64,000 bases of DNA. Source: Streptococcus pantholopis. GTDB taxonomy: Bacteria; Bacillota; Bacilli; Lactobacillales; Streptococcaceae. Of the stretch, positions 39,196-49,079 are shown in pieces. Numbering within the stretch: the first letter of the stretch is position 1; every line of letters starts with the position of its first letter. The notes under the pieces are model-generated. The model had not been told where the DNA came from. It saw only the letters and a program-made list of their open reading frames with translations, and did no database searches. The stretch spans positions 496,001 through 560,000 of the forward strand of contig NZ_CP014699.1 in NCBI RefSeq assembly GCF_001642085.1. Reading direction: 5' to 3'. Both the position numbers and the translations under genes were made by a program.

Positions 39196-39993
39196 ATGAT
39201 AAAATTAGTGGCAACAGATCTGGATGGGACCTTTTTAGCCCCAGATGGCAGTTTTGACCGGCAAAGATTAGCCAACCTGCTGGATAAATTCCAAGAGCAG
39301 GAGATAGTGTTTGTTGCTGCCAGCGGCCGCTCACTTATCACTTTGGAAAAATTATTTGCAGCTTATACAGACAGAATCGCTTTTATTGCAGATAATGGCA
39401 GCTTGGTAAAAGCAAGTGGTGAACTTCTCTTTGAGGCCAGTATCAGTCCGCAGCAATATCAGGAGATTGCTGCTCTTTTGTCACAAAGTCCTTATATGTC
39501 ATCCTATGACTTTTTGCTTTCCGGGCGGCAGGGCGCTTATCTGCATACCGAAGCCAGCAGTGACTATTACTCTTTTATCAGCCGCTATTATGATAATATC
39601 CAGTATGTTTCTGATTTTTCAGCTGTTTCAGATACTATTTTGAAGCTGACTGCTAATTTTTCAGAAAAAACACTTAAAGAGGGAGAAGCCTGGTTTAATA
39701 AGCAAGTTGATTATGCTCGTGCAGTGACGACTGGCTTTAGCTCTGTTGACATTATTCTCAAAAATATCAATAAGCGGGTCGGACTCGAGCACCTTTGCAG
39801 AAAGTACGGGATAGCCTCTTCACAGGTATTGGCTTTCGGAGATAATTTAAATGACTTTGAAATGCTGTCTTTTGCCGGAACAGCTGTTGCAACTGGCAAT
39901 GCAAGATCTGAAATTAAAGATTTGGCCGATGCTGTTATCGGCTCTTGTGCAGACGGTGCCGTGCTGGATTATATGGAAAGAATGGTTAGGTAA
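39196..39993 (+). CDS. Cof-type HAD superfamily phosphatase
   Basis: A 265-residue HAD hydrolase of class IIB. Motif I is VATDLDGTF with the nucleophile Asp, motif II is in AASGRS, and motif IV is AFGDNLNDFEML. The C2-type cap lies between. Likely a sugar-phosphate or FMN phosphatase; substrate not predictable. The ATG at 39196 is preferred because GAGG lies six bases upstream, inside the stretch an earlier GTG/ATG would need. Followed after three bases by a second HAD gene. Confidence 0.88.
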   Translation: MIKLVATDLDGTFLAPDGSFDRQRLANLLDKFQEQEIVFVAASGRSLITLEKLFAAYTDRIAFIADNGSLVKASGELLFEASISPQQYQEIAALLSQSPYMSSYDFLLSGRQGAYLHTEASSDYYSFISRYYDNIQYVSDFSAVSDTILKLTANFSEKTLKEGEAWFNKQVDYARAVTTGFSSVDIILKNINKRVGLEHLCRKYGIASSQVLAFGDNLNDFEMLSFAGTAVATGNARSEIKDLADAVIGSCADGAVLDYMERMVR

Positions 39994-39996
39994 ACG

Positions 39997-40818
39997 ATGA
40001 CAAAGATTAAATTATTGGCCCTTGATTTGGATGGTACTCTTTATAACAGTCAGAAGCAGGTTTCAGATGAAAATAAAGCTGCTTTAAAAGCTGCCCGGTC
40101 AAAAGGGGTTAAGGTCGTTATTACAACCGGCCGGCCCTTAAAAGCAATCGGCAATTTATTGGAAGAACTTGATTTGTCAGGTGCCGAAAATTACAGTATT
40201 ACTTTTAACGGCGGTCTTGTACAGCGCAATACCGGTGAAATTCTGGATAAGAGTGAACTGAGCCGCCAGCATTTAGAAGCTATCTATGATGTCTTTGAAC
40301 CCTTAGGTCTGCCGCTGGATGTTTTGAGCGACGGAACGGTCTACAGTATTTCCAGCAAGGGGAACCACTCGCTGTATCATAAGGCCAACCCGCTCTTGAC
40401 CTTTATCGAAGTAGCTAATCTGGCTGCTGTTCCTGATAATATTGTCTATAATAAGGTGGTCAGCGTGATTGACGCTGCTTACCTAGATCGGCAAATTCAG
40501 AAGCTGCCGGCTGATTTTTACAAGGAATTTGAAGTTTTTAAATCGCGGGATATCATCCTTGAGGTTATGCCCAAAGGCGTTCATAAGGCCATAGGTTTGG
40601 AACGTTTGACCAAGTATTTAGGGCTGGAGAGCCGGCAGGTGATGGCGGTAGGTGATGAAGAAAATGATTTATCTATGCTTTCCTGGGCTGGCTTAGGTGT
40701 CGCTATGGCTAATGGCACAAAGGCCGCTAAAGACATTGCTGACACTGTTACCGTACGTACTAATGACCAAGCAGGGGTAGCCGAAGCGATTGACCATTAT
40801 ATTTTAAGCGAGGATTAG
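39997..40818 (+). CDS. Cof-type HAD superfamily phosphatase (YidA-like)
   Basis: A 273-residue HAD IIB hydrolase with LALDLDGTLYNS, ITTGRPLKAI and AVGDEENDLSML. The relative YidA dephosphorylates sugar phosphates. It is related to but clearly distinct from the preceding HAD protein. The stop region overlaps the start region of ftsY, so the two HAD genes and ftsY likely form one operon downstream of smc. Confidence 0.9.
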   Translation: MTKIKLLALDLDGTLYNSQKQVSDENKAALKAARSKGVKVVITTGRPLKAIGNLLEELDLSGAENYSITFNGGLVQRNTGEILDKSELSRQHLEAIYDVFEPLGLPLDVLSDGTVYSISSKGNHSLYHKANPLLTFIEVANLAAVPDNIVYNKVVSVIDAAYLDRQIQKLPADFYKEFEVFKSRDIILEVMPKGVHKAIGLERLTKYLGLESRQVMAVGDEENDLSMLSWAGLGVAMANGTKAAKDIADTVTVRTNDQAGVAEAIDHYILSED

Positions 40819-40820
40819 TG

Positions 40821-42347
40821 ATGGGATTATTTGACCGTTTATTTGGAAGTAGAAACAAAAAAGAAGAAGATAGTCAGAACCCAGCTGAGTCTGGTGATAA
40901 ACAGCAGGAAGAGACTGTCCCTGAATCTGCTGATACAGCTGACAAGTCTGGAGAAGCAGCGCCTTTTTCTTCGGATGCAGAAGCCCAGCCAGCTGATACT
41001 GACAGACCAAAGCAGGCTGAGAATATCCCTGAAGAGTACTTATATCAGGGGAGAGAAGCAGAGGGCTTGACTGAAACTTCTCCAGAAAAGCAGCAGCCTC
41101 AGCTGTCTGCAAATGATGCAGCAGAGAAAGAACAGGAAAGCTATGGAACTGAAGAAGCAGAGGATAAGCTAAGCCAAGCAGAACTGGCCAATCAGGAGAT
41201 CTCCGATGATTCCGCCGATGATGAGGCGAACCAAGCGGCTGCGGACTTTATGGCTAATTATTATGCCCAAAAGAAAGCTATTGAAAAAGCAATAGCTGAT
41301 GGTACCTATGTTAAGCCGCAAAAGGAGAAGCAATCCGACAGCAGACAGGAAGATGTTCCATCAGAACAGCCAACAGCAGCCGAGGAATCTTCTGAAAGCA
41401 AGGTATCTGAGGAACAGGCGGAAACAAAAGAAGAAAAGTATAACCGCAGCCTTAAGAAAACCCGTACAGGTTTCAGCGCTCGTCTCAATGCTTTTTTAGC
41501 TAATTTTCGACGCGTGGACGAAGACTTCTTTGAAGAATTAGAAGAAGTCCTTATTCTTTCAGATGTAGGGGTTAATGTTGCTTCGACCTTATCGGAGGAA
41601 CTGCGCTATGAAGCAAGATTGGAAAACGCTAAAAAGCCTGAGGATCTCAAGCGGGTAATCATTGAAAAGCTTGTGGATATTTACGAAAAAGATGATGTTT
41701 ACAATGAGAAACTTAATTTTCAGGAAGATCTGACAGTTATGCTTTTCGTCGGTGTTAATGGTGTCGGGAAAACAACCTCTATCGGGAAGCTCGCCTACCG
41801 TTATAAACAAGAAGGCAAAAAGGTGATGATGGTAGCAGCAGATACATTTAGGGCTGGTGCCGTTGCTCAGCTGGTTGAGTGGGGCAGGCGCGTGGACGTT
41901 CCTGTTATTACCGGAGCAGAGAAAGCTGATCCGGCCTCTGTTGTTTACGACGGTGTTGAAAGGGCTGTTGCTGAAGATGTTGATGTCTTATTAATTGACA
42001 CGGCAGGGCGTCTGCAAAATAAAGATAATTTGATGGCAGAACTTGAAAAAATCGGCCGAATCATTAAGCGTGTGCTGCCCGATGCTCCCCACGAGACCCT
42101 TCTGGCCCTGGATGCTTCAACGGGCCAAAATGCTCTTAGTCAGGCAAAAGAATTTTCAAAAATCCTGCCACTGACAGGTTTGATTTTGACAAAAATTGAC
42201 GGAACTGCCAAAGGCGGTGTTGTTTTGGCTATCCGTCAGGAATTGGATATTCCTGTTAAGTTATTGGGCTTTGGAGAAAAAATTGACGATATCGGTGAAT
42301 TTAACTCGGAAGACTTTATGAGAGGTCTTTTAGAAGGTATCTTTTAA
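40821..42347 (+). CDS. ftsY: Signal recognition particle receptor FtsY
   Basis: A 508-residue SRP GTPase receptor that docks SRP-ribosome complexes at the membrane. A long acidic, low-complexity A domain (about 20-205, rich in Glu, Gln, Ala) precedes the NG domain. The NG domain has G1 [27 protein letters not shown] and [10 protein letters not shown]. The start at 40821 (MGLFDRLFG) includes the short amphipathic membrane-binding segment. A terminator follows. Confidence 0.95.
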   Translation: MGLFDRLFGSRNKKEEDSQNPAESGDKQQEETVPESADTADKSGEAAPFSSDAEAQPADTDRPKQAENIPEEYLYQGREAEGLTETSPEKQQPQLSANDAAEKEQESYGTEEAEDKLSQAELANQEISDDSADDEANQAAADFMANYYAQKKAIEKAIADGTYVKPQKEKQSDSRQEDVPSEQPTAAEESSESKVSEEQAETKEEKYNRSLKKTRTGFSARLNAFLANFRRVDEDFFEELEEVLILSDVGVNVASTLSEELRYEARLENAKKPEDLKRVIIEKLVDIYEKDDVYNEKLNFQEDLTVMLFVGVNGVGKTTSIGKLAYRYKQEGKKVMMVAADTFRAGAVAQLVEWGRRVDVPVITGAEKADPASVVYDGVERAVAEDVDVLLIDTAGRLQNKDNLMAELEKIGRIIKRVLPDAPHETLLALDASTGQNALSQAKEFSKILPLTGLILTKIDGTAKGGVVLAIRQELDIPVKLLGFGEKIDDIGEFNSEDFMRGLLEGIF

Positions 42348-42367
42348 TCACATCAAATCTAAAAAAA

Positions 42368-42400
42368 CTGGCGGGATCTGTGTCCCGCCTGTTTTTTTAG
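42368..42400 (+). terminator. ftsY terminator
   Basis: GGCGGGA/TCCCGCC stem with a six-base loop, A-rich before and seven T after. Confidence 0.88.
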
Positions 42401-42445
42401 ATTATGCAGCTAATTGAAATAAAGCCACCTGTGTTTATGACTGCC

Positions 42446-43261
42446 TTAAAAAACTCGGTAAACATAGGGATTATCCGGTTCCCTGCTCTCTGTGGCTTCA
42501 GTGATATGCAAAACAGGCAGACTTTGCTCCAGAGCTTTATTGTATTCAATAGATAGGGTCCCCTTTACTGTGACCCAGGTATTGTCGGCATAGGACTGCT
42601 CATTTCCTGTCGTCAGCAGCCCGTATACCCCCGAATCAGCTATGCAGTGGATAATTCCAAAACGAAACAAAAATTGGTAGCCCTGGTGTTTTGGTTCATT
42701 GTAAACAAAACCGGTATACTGAATTTCCCGATTCATAAACTCATCTGGATAGAGGTAAATCAATTCCATCACTTCCATATAATTTTCTGTAGTGATTTTT
42801 AGCTCATTCTGTCCTTGATATTTTTTAAGCTCCTTTTGCATTTCCCTTTCATAAGCGGTTTCTGTAAAGTAAAGGCTGGTATCAGGTTTTAAATATTGAA
42901 TAGCAGTCCCGTCTTCACTCTGCCCGCTTTTTGATGTTCCGGCTGCTAAGGGGAAGGTATAGCCCTTGGCAGAAACGGTAGTGGAATCAAGAGTAGCAGT
43001 TGGAACAAGGAGCCCAACTAAAACAGGAAAAAGCAGAATAAGGGGGCTGCTCAGTTTAGCCAGTTTTCCGGATAAGTGGCTGGGAAATTCCCACCTTTTC
43101 ATCCAGATAGTCAGCTGAATAAGGGCTAAAATAAAGGACAGCACCATAGACAGATAAGCCAGATAAGAATAATGGATGTTGATGTATTGATCCAATTTTC
43201 CTGATAGCTGCAGATACATGGACAGTTCAAAATAACCTGCCAGAATTAAAAAACGACTCAT
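42446..43261 (-). CDS. TIGR03943/DUF1980 family membrane protein (YcgQ-like)
   Basis: A 271-residue protein. Two or three N-terminal helices (about 1-95) are followed by an extracytoplasmic domain with FRFGIIHCIADSGVYGLL and DNTWVTVKGTL, the OB-like part typical of this family. It is always paired with a COG0701 permease, as here: the ATG at 43261 overlaps the permease stop (TAATG). The pair is thought to be a transport system. I do not know the substrate. Confidence 0.82.
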   Translation of the reverse strand: MSRFLILAGYFELSMYLQLSGKLDQYINIHYSYLAYLSMVLSFILALIQLTIWMKRWEFPSHLSGKLAKLSSPLILLFPVLVGLLVPTATLDSTTVSAKGYTFPLAAGTSKSGQSEDGTAIQYLKPDTSLYFTETAYEREMQKELKKYQGQNELKITTENYMEVMELIYLYPDEFMNREIQYTGFVYNEPKHQGYQFLFRFGIIHCIADSGVYGLLTTGNEQSYADNTWVTVKGTLSIEYNKALEQSLPVLHITEATESREPDNPYVYRVF

Positions 43262-44163
43262 TACAGCACCCCCACAAGCAGACAATAAGCGATAATAATC
43301 AGCGCCGATACGGTAATAAACTGCAGGATAAAGTGCACTTTAAAGGATTTAGCCATCATCATTAAATTTTTAATATCAATCATCGGCCCGAACAAAAGAA
43401 AGGCAAGAACCGGCGCTAGGCCAAATGTCGAAAGCAGTGAAGCACCGATAAAAGCATCCGCTTCACTGCATAAGGATAGAATAAAGGCCAGCAGCATCAT
43501 AACTAAAATAGCTGTCAGCGGATTTCCGCCAATTGTTGTTAAAATACGTGTCGGAATGTAAATCTGCATACCTGAAGCTACCAAGGTTCCAAAGACCAGA
43601 TACCGTCCGGTGTCAAAAAATTCGTCAATGGCGTGAGCTAAAGACAGAAATACTTTTTTCCCGGCTTTTTCGCCTGAATAATCATGGCTGTGAACGGGCT
43701 GGGCTGTAGGCTTTAGAATATTGTCGTCAACAAAGTAGGCCAGCATAATTCCTAAAACAAGTGCAGTCAGTACAGCTCCTGCAAGACGCAGGGCCAGGAA
43801 GCGCAGCGAATTGCCGAAGGCAGAATAGGTTGCAAATAAAACAATAGGGTTAATGATGGGAGCCGTTGCCATAAAGGGAACGGCAGTGTAGCTGGGAACT
43901 TTCTTTTCTAAAAAACGGTTGATGATTGGAACAATCCCGCATTCACAAGATGGGAAGACAAAACCGATAAAGGTCCCAAAAACAATGCGCAAAAACTTAT
44001 TTTTCGGGAGATAGCGCTGTACCAAATCAGGCGTGACATACACCTCTATAAAACCAGCTAAGATAGCACCTAAAAAAACAAAAGGCAGAGCCTCAATGAT
44101 AATGGATAAAAAAATAGCCAGCCACTGAAGGACACTGTCCGGCAGCTGATTAAAAATCGCCAT
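43261..44163 (-). CDS. COG0701 (DUF318) family permease (YcgR-like)
   Basis: A 300-residue membrane protein with about eight helices. FPSCECGIVPIINRFLEKKVP carries the Cys-x-Cys motif of this permease family. SLCSEADAFIGASLL gives a second conserved helix with Cys and acidic residues. Such residues suggest a metal or metalloid substrate, but that is inference. Forms a two-gene unit with the YcgQ-like gene. Confidence 0.85.
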   Translation of the reverse strand: MAIFNQLPDSVLQWLAIFLSIIIEALPFVFLGAILAGFIEVYVTPDLVQRYLPKNKFLRIVFGTFIGFVFPSCECGIVPIINRFLEKKVPSYTAVPFMATAPIINPIVLFATYSAFGNSLRFLALRLAGAVLTALVLGIMLAYFVDDNILKPTAQPVHSHDYSGEKAGKKVFLSLAHAIDEFFDTGRYLVFGTLVASGMQIYIPTRILTTIGGNPLTAILVMMLLAFILSLCSEADAFIGASLLSTFGLAPVLAFLLFGPMIDIKNLMMMAKSFKVHFILQFITVSALIIIAYCLLVGVL

Positions 44164-44270
44164 TCATTATTCTCCTTTTTCAACTAAAACAAAAGAACTG
44201 CTTTTCCTGAAGGCCACAAGGCAGAAAAAATTGATTGCACCTAAAGCATTTGCATGCTCAGGCGCATTTC

Positions 44271-44420
44271 CTAATCTGCTTCGTCTGACTCAGACTGGTC
44301 AGCTTTCTTTTTGTTCTTATTTTTAGAGTCTTTTGTCTCAGCTTTATCTGAATCCGGCAAGGTAGCGAAGTTTTCCAGCATTTTTTCTAAGGAATCTTCA
44401 CGTTTATATGTTATTGCCAT
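44271..44420 (-). CDS. Small charged streptococcal protein (SPJ_0845-like)
   Basis: A 49-residue hydrophilic protein, MAITYKREDSLEKMLENFATL..., ending in a Lys/Asp/Ser-rich tail. I recall a conserved streptococcal family of this kind annotated only as SPJ_0845 family. The ribosome binding site is weak, but a TATAAT lies about 30 bases upstream on the minus strand. Function unknown. The region between it and tex (44421-44707) holds only promoters. Confidence 0.72.
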   Translation of the reverse strand: MAITYKREDSLEKMLENFATLPDSDKAETKDSKNKNKKKADQSESDEAD

Positions 44421-44689
44421 AAAAGTGAACCAACTTTCTACAAAATTCTATTACTATTATACTATCAAATCTAAAAATAGTGTGATTTTAACTGACGATG
44501 ATTATATTTAATCATACAGATCAACAGTCCATCATTTTAAGCCTCTTCTAAACAGCACTAAAGAGCAGATTATTGGCTGTTTTTAAAACCTCAAAATTGA
44601 TGAAGCCGTTTTTTTGGCTCTTAATTTCGTTTTTCTGCGGAAAAATGGGAAAAATCTTGATGATTTGCGTGACTTTTTGTGAACTTGTA

Positions 44690-44698
44690 TGCTAAAAT
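44690..44698 (+). promoter_or_regulatory. tex promoter, possibly leaderless transcript
   Basis: Extended -10 TGCTAAAAT (TAAAAT 44693-44698). The tex ATG is at 44708, so the transcript would begin within about three bases of the start codon. No Shine-Dalgarno is visible. Confidence 0.6.
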
Positions 44699-44707
44699 AG
44701 TAGCGTT

Positions 44708-46840
44708 ATGGAAAATTCAAATACGACAACAATCGCTCAGGATTTGGGCGTTAAAGACGATCAAGTTCAAAAAGTTTTGGAACTGACTCTGGAAGGTAAT
44801 ACTATTCCTTTTATTGCCCGCTACCGTAAAGAAATGACAGGTAATCTGGACGAAATCCAAATTAAAGCCATTTTGGATTTGGACAAAAGCCTAACGGCTC
44901 TGTCAGAACGAAAAGCAAAAGTTCTCGCTAAGATTTCTGAGGCTGGCAAACTTACTCCTGAATTGCAGCAGGCTATTGAGGCTGCTCCCAGATTAGCTGA
45001 TGTAGAAGAACTGTATTTGCCTTATAAGGAGAAGCGCCGGACCAAAGCAACTGCTGCGCGTGAAGCCGGTCTTTTCCCGCTGGCCCGGCTTATTCTGCAA
45101 AATACGGATAAGCTTGAAAGAGAGGCTGAAAAATTTGTCACAGAAGGTTTTGCTGACGCTGAGGCCGCTCTTGCCGGAGCTGTTGATATTCTGGTAGAAG
45201 CGCTGTCAGAAGATGCTAAGCTCCGCTCATGGACCTACAATGAAATTTGGTCTTACAGTTCACTTGTTTCTCAGCTTAAAGATGAAGCTGCTGACAAAGA
45301 TAAAATCTACCAGATTTACTATGATTTTTCAGAAAAAGTTGCAAAGCTGCAGGGATATCGTGTTTTGGCGCTAAACCGCGGTGAAAAACAGGGGGCTTTG
45401 AAAATCCATTTTGTTCATAATATGGACAAAATGCTTCGTTTTTTTGCTGCCCGTTTCAAAGAAAGAAGTAGCTATATTGATCAGGTTATCACGCAGGCTG
45501 TCAAGAAAAAGATTGTTCCGGCAATGGAACGGCGGATTCGGTCAGAATTAACAGAAGCGGCAGAAGACGGGGCGATCACGCTTTTTTCAGATAATCTGCG
45601 CCATCTGCTGATGGTATCACCGCTCAAAGGTAAAACTGTTTTAGGTTTTGACCCGGCTTTTCGAACTGGCGCTAAGCTGGCAGTTGTTGATTCAACTGGA
45701 AAACTTTTAAGAACACAAGTGATTTATCCGGTTCCGCCTGCAAGTTCTGATAAGATTGCACAGGCTAAACTGGACTTGGCTGCACTTCTTAAAGAATTTG
45801 CTGTGGAGATTATCGCTATCGGCAATGGGACAGCCAGCCGTGAAAGTGAAGCTTTCGTCGCAGATGTCCTTAAGGATTTCCCTGACGTTAGCTATGTGAT
45901 TGTCAATGAGAGCGGTGCCTCAGTATATTCTGCCTCGGACCTGGCCAGACAGGAATTCCCTGATTTGACTGTTGAAAAGCGCTCGGCTGTCTCAATTGCC
46001 CGGCGTTTGCAGGATCCTTTAGCCGAATTAGTAAAAATTGAACCTAAAGCCATCGGTGTTGGTCAGTACCAGCATGATGTCAGTCAAAAGAAGCTGGCAG
46101 AAAACCTGGATTTTGTTGTTGAAACTGTCGTCAATCAGGTAGGCGTTAATATTAACACTGCCAGTCCTGCCCTCTTATCTCATGTTGCCGGACTCAATAA
46201 ATCCATTTCGGAGAATATTGTGGCCTACCGGGAAGAGCAGGGAAGAATTAAATCGCGTGATGAAATCAAGCAAGTTCCCCGTTTAGGTGCTAAAGCATTT
46301 GAACAGGCAGCCGGCTTTCTGCGTATTCCGGAAGCAGAAAATATTTTAGATAATACGGGAGTGCATCCGGAAGCTTATGAGGCTGTTGAGAAGCTCTTCT
46401 CCATGCTTGATATTCAAGCGCTGGATGAAGCGGCTCAGCTGAAATTAAAAGCCATCGATGTTTCAGCTATGGCACCGGAATTAGCTTTAGGACAGGAAAC
46501 GCTTAAAGATATTCTTGCAAACCTCCTTAAACCCGGCCGCGACCTGCGTGATGATTTCGATGCCCCTGTTTTACGGCAGGATATCCTGACTATTTCAGAT
46601 TTAGAAATTGGCCAGCAATTGGAGGGAACAGTGCGCAATGTCGTTGATTTCGGCGCTTTTGTCGATATTGGCCTGCATGATGATGGACTTATTCATATTT
46701 CTGAGATGAGCAAGAACTTTGTCAAACACCCCAGCCAGCTTGTTTCTGTCGGGGATATTGTCACAGTATGGGTTTCCAAAATTGATCAGGAACGGGAGAA
46801 GATTAACCTCTCCTTGGTAAATATCAATGAACTTAACTGA
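44708..46840 (+). CDS. tex: Tex family RNA-binding transcription accessory protein
   Basis: A 710-residue protein with the full Tex layout: N-terminal helical domain (PFIARYRKEMTGNLDE), a YqgF/RNase H-like domain (VLGFDPAFRTGAKLAVVD), helix-hairpin-helix domain (VGVNINTASPALLSHVAGL) and a C-terminal S1 domain (LEGTVRNVVDFGAFVDIGL). It binds nucleic acid and the transcription machinery. It has no Shine-Dalgarno. It overlaps the sprT-like gene by 14 bases. Confidence 0.94.
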   Translation: MENSNTTTIAQDLGVKDDQVQKVLELTLEGNTIPFIARYRKEMTGNLDEIQIKAILDLDKSLTALSERKAKVLAKISEAGKLTPELQQAIEAAPRLADVEELYLPYKEKRRTKATAAREAGLFPLARLILQNTDKLEREAEKFVTEGFADAEAALAGAVDILVEALSEDAKLRSWTYNEIWSYSSLVSQLKDEAADKDKIYQIYYDFSEKVAKLQGYRVLALNRGEKQGALKIHFVHNMDKMLRFFAARFKERSSYIDQVITQAVKKKIVPAMERRIRSELTEAAEDGAITLFSDNLRHLLMVSPLKGKTVLGFDPAFRTGAKLAVVDSTGKLLRTQVIYPVPPASSDKIAQAKLDLAALLKEFAVEIIAIGNGTASRESEAFVADVLKDFPDVSYVIVNESGASVYSASDLARQEFPDLTVEKRSAVSIARRLQDPLAELVKIEPKAIGVGQYQHDVSQKKLAENLDFVVETVVNQVGVNINTASPALLSHVAGLNKSISENIVAYREEQGRIKSRDEIKQVPRLGAKAFEQAAGFLRIPEAENILDNTGVHPEAYEAVEKLFSMLDIQALDEAAQLKLKAIDVSAMAPELALGQETLKDILANLLKPGRDLRDDFDAPVLRQDILTISDLEIGQQLEGTVRNVVDFGAFVDIGLHDDGLIHISEMSKNFVKHPSQLVSVGDIVTVWVSKIDQEREKINLSLVNINELN

Positions 46841-47258
46841 TTATGTACAAGAGGTTTCTCAGGAAGACTTTGGTAAAGATTTTAAACACCAAGCTCTATG
46901 GAATAAGCGGCTGCGGACAACCGGCGGCCGTTTTTTTCCATCAGACGGCCATTTAGAATTCAATTATCGCCTTTATCAGGAGTTAGGCCCAGCTGTTTTC
47001 CGAAAGATTGTCCGGCATGAACTTTGCCACTACCATCTTTTCTATGCTAATAAAGGCTATCGTCACAGAGATACCGATTTTAAAAAACTTTTAGAAAAAG
47101 TCGGCGGCCTTCGCTATACACCGCCTCTTCCCTCGCAAGCAGCTGTTTACTGCTATGCCTGCAGGCAATGCGGCCATATTTACCAGCGGCGCCGCCGAAT
47201 CAATCCTCAAAACTATATCTGCGGACAGTGCTGCGGCAAATTAATCCCCCTTAACTGA
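46827..47258 (+). CDS. SprT-like zinc metalloprotein
   Basis: A 143-residue SprT-family protein. The zinc motif HELCHYHLFY is central and a C-terminal CYACRQCGH...CGQCCGK zinc ribbon follows. The family (YdcK/SprT) resembles the protease domain of SPRTN; bacterial function is not established. It overlaps tex, so translation is coupled. Its TGA stop lies at the beginning of a hairpin repeat, as for amyA. Confidence 0.88.
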   Translation: MNLTDYVQEVSQEDFGKDFKHQALWNKRLRTTGGRFFPSDGHLEFNYRLYQELGPAVFRKIVRHELCHYHLFYANKGYRHRDTDFKKLLEKVGGLRYTPPLPSQAAVYCYACRQCGHIYQRRRRINPQNYICGQCCGKLIPLN

Positions 47259-47513
47259 ATACGGCCTAAAATCCTAGTGAAAAAGAGCTGCGCCATCAGG
47301 TCTCACTTCACAGTTATTTAGCCGTTCTGGCAGGGGTGCGTCTGCGAAATCAGAGATTTCGGACTTACCGCCAGCCGTAAACGACTGAAAGCTTTGTCGC
47401 CTTAACAGTCGCCCGCACCTTTCTAGTCGTTCTGGCAGGGGTGCGTCTGCGAAATCAGAGATTTCGGACTTACCGCCATTTTTACTTTGCGTTCTTAACG
47501 GGCTTTGTATCTT
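47255..47513 (+). repeat. Hairpin repeat with about one and a half core units (F12)
   Basis: Begins CTGAATACGGCC at the sprT-like stop and ends GGGCTTTGTATCTT. The left arm (AAAATCC type) and right arm (GCGTT type) come from different subtypes, so this copy looks recombinant. It is followed by an ATCAG...CTGATTTTA hairpin (47516-47545). Confidence 0.82.
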
Positions 47514-47595
47514 ATTATCAGTCTTAGGGCTGATTTTATTTTTCCTGAAAATGGTATACTGGAATAGTAAAGAAAAGTTTAAAGGGGGAAGAAGG

Positions 47596-47868
47596 ATGAA
47601 ATCCATTTTTTATAAACAAAGGAAAAATAAATTAGTCTGCGGGGTTTTTGCCGGCCTTGCTGACAAATTTGGCTGGGATCTCCCTCTGACCCGTGTTTTA
47701 GGGGCATTAGCTATGTACTTTACCGGTTTTGGTTTCCTGCTCTATATTTTATTGGCTATTTTTCTGCCTTATAAAGAAGATTTGTTAGATGATAAGTACG
47801 GTCAAGGTCCCCGTAAACGCAAAGATGCTGATGTTGTTAATGAAGATAATGATGGCTGGTTTTGGTAA
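47596..47868 (+). CDS. PspC domain protein
   Basis: A 90-residue membrane protein. The PspC domain (FYKQRKNKLVCGVFAGLADKFGWD) is followed by one hydrophobic helix and a charged tail. Likely part of a cell-envelope stress response. The ATG at 47596 is used for the adjacent GAAGAAGG; an upstream in-frame start would overlap the promoter-like GGTATACTGGAATAG region. Followed by a strong terminator. Confidence 0.88.
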   Translation: MKSIFYKQRKNKLVCGVFAGLADKFGWDLPLTRVLGALAMYFTGFGFLLYILLAIFLPYKEDLLDDKYGQGPRKRKDADVVNEDNDGWFW

Positions 47869-47907
47869 ACTGAATCGGTTAAGTGGTGCAAAATAATAAA
47901 CGCTAAT

Positions 47908-47945
47908 CTTTCCTTTTGGCTCCTTCTGCCAAAAGGAAATTTTTA
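47908..47945 (+). terminator. pspC terminator
   Basis: TTTCCTTTTGGC/GCCAAAAGGAAA stem with a seven-base loop and T run. Confidence 0.88.
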
Positions 47946-48116
47946 ATAACTTTGAAGCTTGCTTATTTCTGTGTCAAGAAAACAATCAGCCGGAAAATCA
48001 ACTGACAGTGTAAAACTTCAGACTGGAAACAGTTGTTTAACTGCAGCTCAGAATTTTTGCAAAAGTTCAGCTTTTTCTGAAAGCCTGAGGGCCCTTGCTT
48101 TTATTTCTGTATTATT

Positions 48117-48125
48117 ATGTTATAA
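48117..48125 (+). promoter_or_regulatory. hprK promoter
   Basis: Extended -10 TGTTATAAT just upstream of AAAAGGAG and the hprK start. Confidence 0.6.
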
Positions 48126-48143
48126 TACTTAAAAGGAGAAAAT

Positions 48144-49079
48144 ATGTCAGTTACAGTTCGTATGCTGGTTGACCGCATTAAGCTGGATGTGGTTTACGGC
48201 ACTGATCAGCTTTTGACTAAAAAAATTACGACATCAGATATTTCCCGTCCTGGCCTTGAGATGACAGGATATTTTGATTACTACGCACCGGAGCGCATTC
48301 AGCTTCTTGGGATGAAAGAGTGGTCGTATTTGACCCAAATGACATCTCATAACCGTTATTCGGTATTAAAGGGAATGTTTCAGCCCCAGACCCCTGCTAT
48401 TATTGTTGCCAGAAATTTGGCAATTCCTGAGGAAATGATTCAGGCTGCTGAGGAAGAAGGGATTGCTGTTTTGCAGAGCCATGTGCCAACCAGCCGACTT
48501 TCAGGAGAAATGTCCTGGTACTTGGATTCCTGCTTGGCTGAGAGGACCAGTGTTCATGGTGTTTTAATGGATATTTACGGTATGGGAGTGCTTATTCAGG
48601 GGGATTCTGGTATCGGTAAAAGCGAAACAGGCCTTGAACTGGTTAAGCGGGGGCATCGGCTGGTTGCTGATGACCGTGTGGATGTTTATGCCAAAGATGA
48701 GGAGACGCTTTGGGGAGAGCCGGCTGAGATTCTTCGCCATCTGTTAGAAATACGAGGTGTCGGAATTATTGATGTGATGAGTCTTTACGGAGCCAGCGCC
48801 GTAAAGGATTCGTCTCAGGTTCAGCTGGCTATTTATTTAGAAAATTTTGAGAGGGATAAGGTCTTTGACCGTCTGGGCAATGGCAATGAGGAAATTGAAC
48901 TCTCTGGGGTCAAGCTTCCTCGTATTCGAATACCGGTCAAAACCGGCCGTAATGTGTCTGTAGTGATCGAGGCGGCGGCCATGAATTATCGTGCTAAGCA
49001 GATGGGCTATGATGCTACGCAAACCTTTGAGGACCGTTTAACTAATTTAATCAATCGAAATGAGGTAAGCGATGATTGA
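48144..49079 (+). CDS. hprK: HPr kinase/phosphorylase
   Basis: A 311-residue bifunctional enzyme that phosphorylates HPr on Ser46 and removes the phosphate, giving the co-repressor for CcpA. The N-terminal domain (about 1-130) is followed by the catalytic domain with Walker [15 protein letters not shown] and the K3 signature [11 protein letters not shown]. First gene of a cluster with lgt, overlapping it by eight bases. It links the cre-controlled PTS locus at 7 kb to cellular energy state. Confidence 0.96.
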   Translation: MSVTVRMLVDRIKLDVVYGTDQLLTKKITTSDISRPGLEMTGYFDYYAPERIQLLGMKEWSYLTQMTSHNRYSVLKGMFQPQTPAIIVARNLAIPEEMIQAAEEEGIAVLQSHVPTSRLSGEMSWYLDSCLAERTSVHGVLMDIYGMGVLIQGDSGIGKSETGLELVKRGHRLVADDRVDVYAKDEETLWGEPAEILRHLLEIRGVGIIDVMSLYGASAVKDSSQVQLAIYLENFERDKVFDRLGNGNEEIELSGVKLPRIRIPVKTGRNVSVVIEAAAMNYRAKQMGYDATQTFEDRLTNLINRNEVSDD

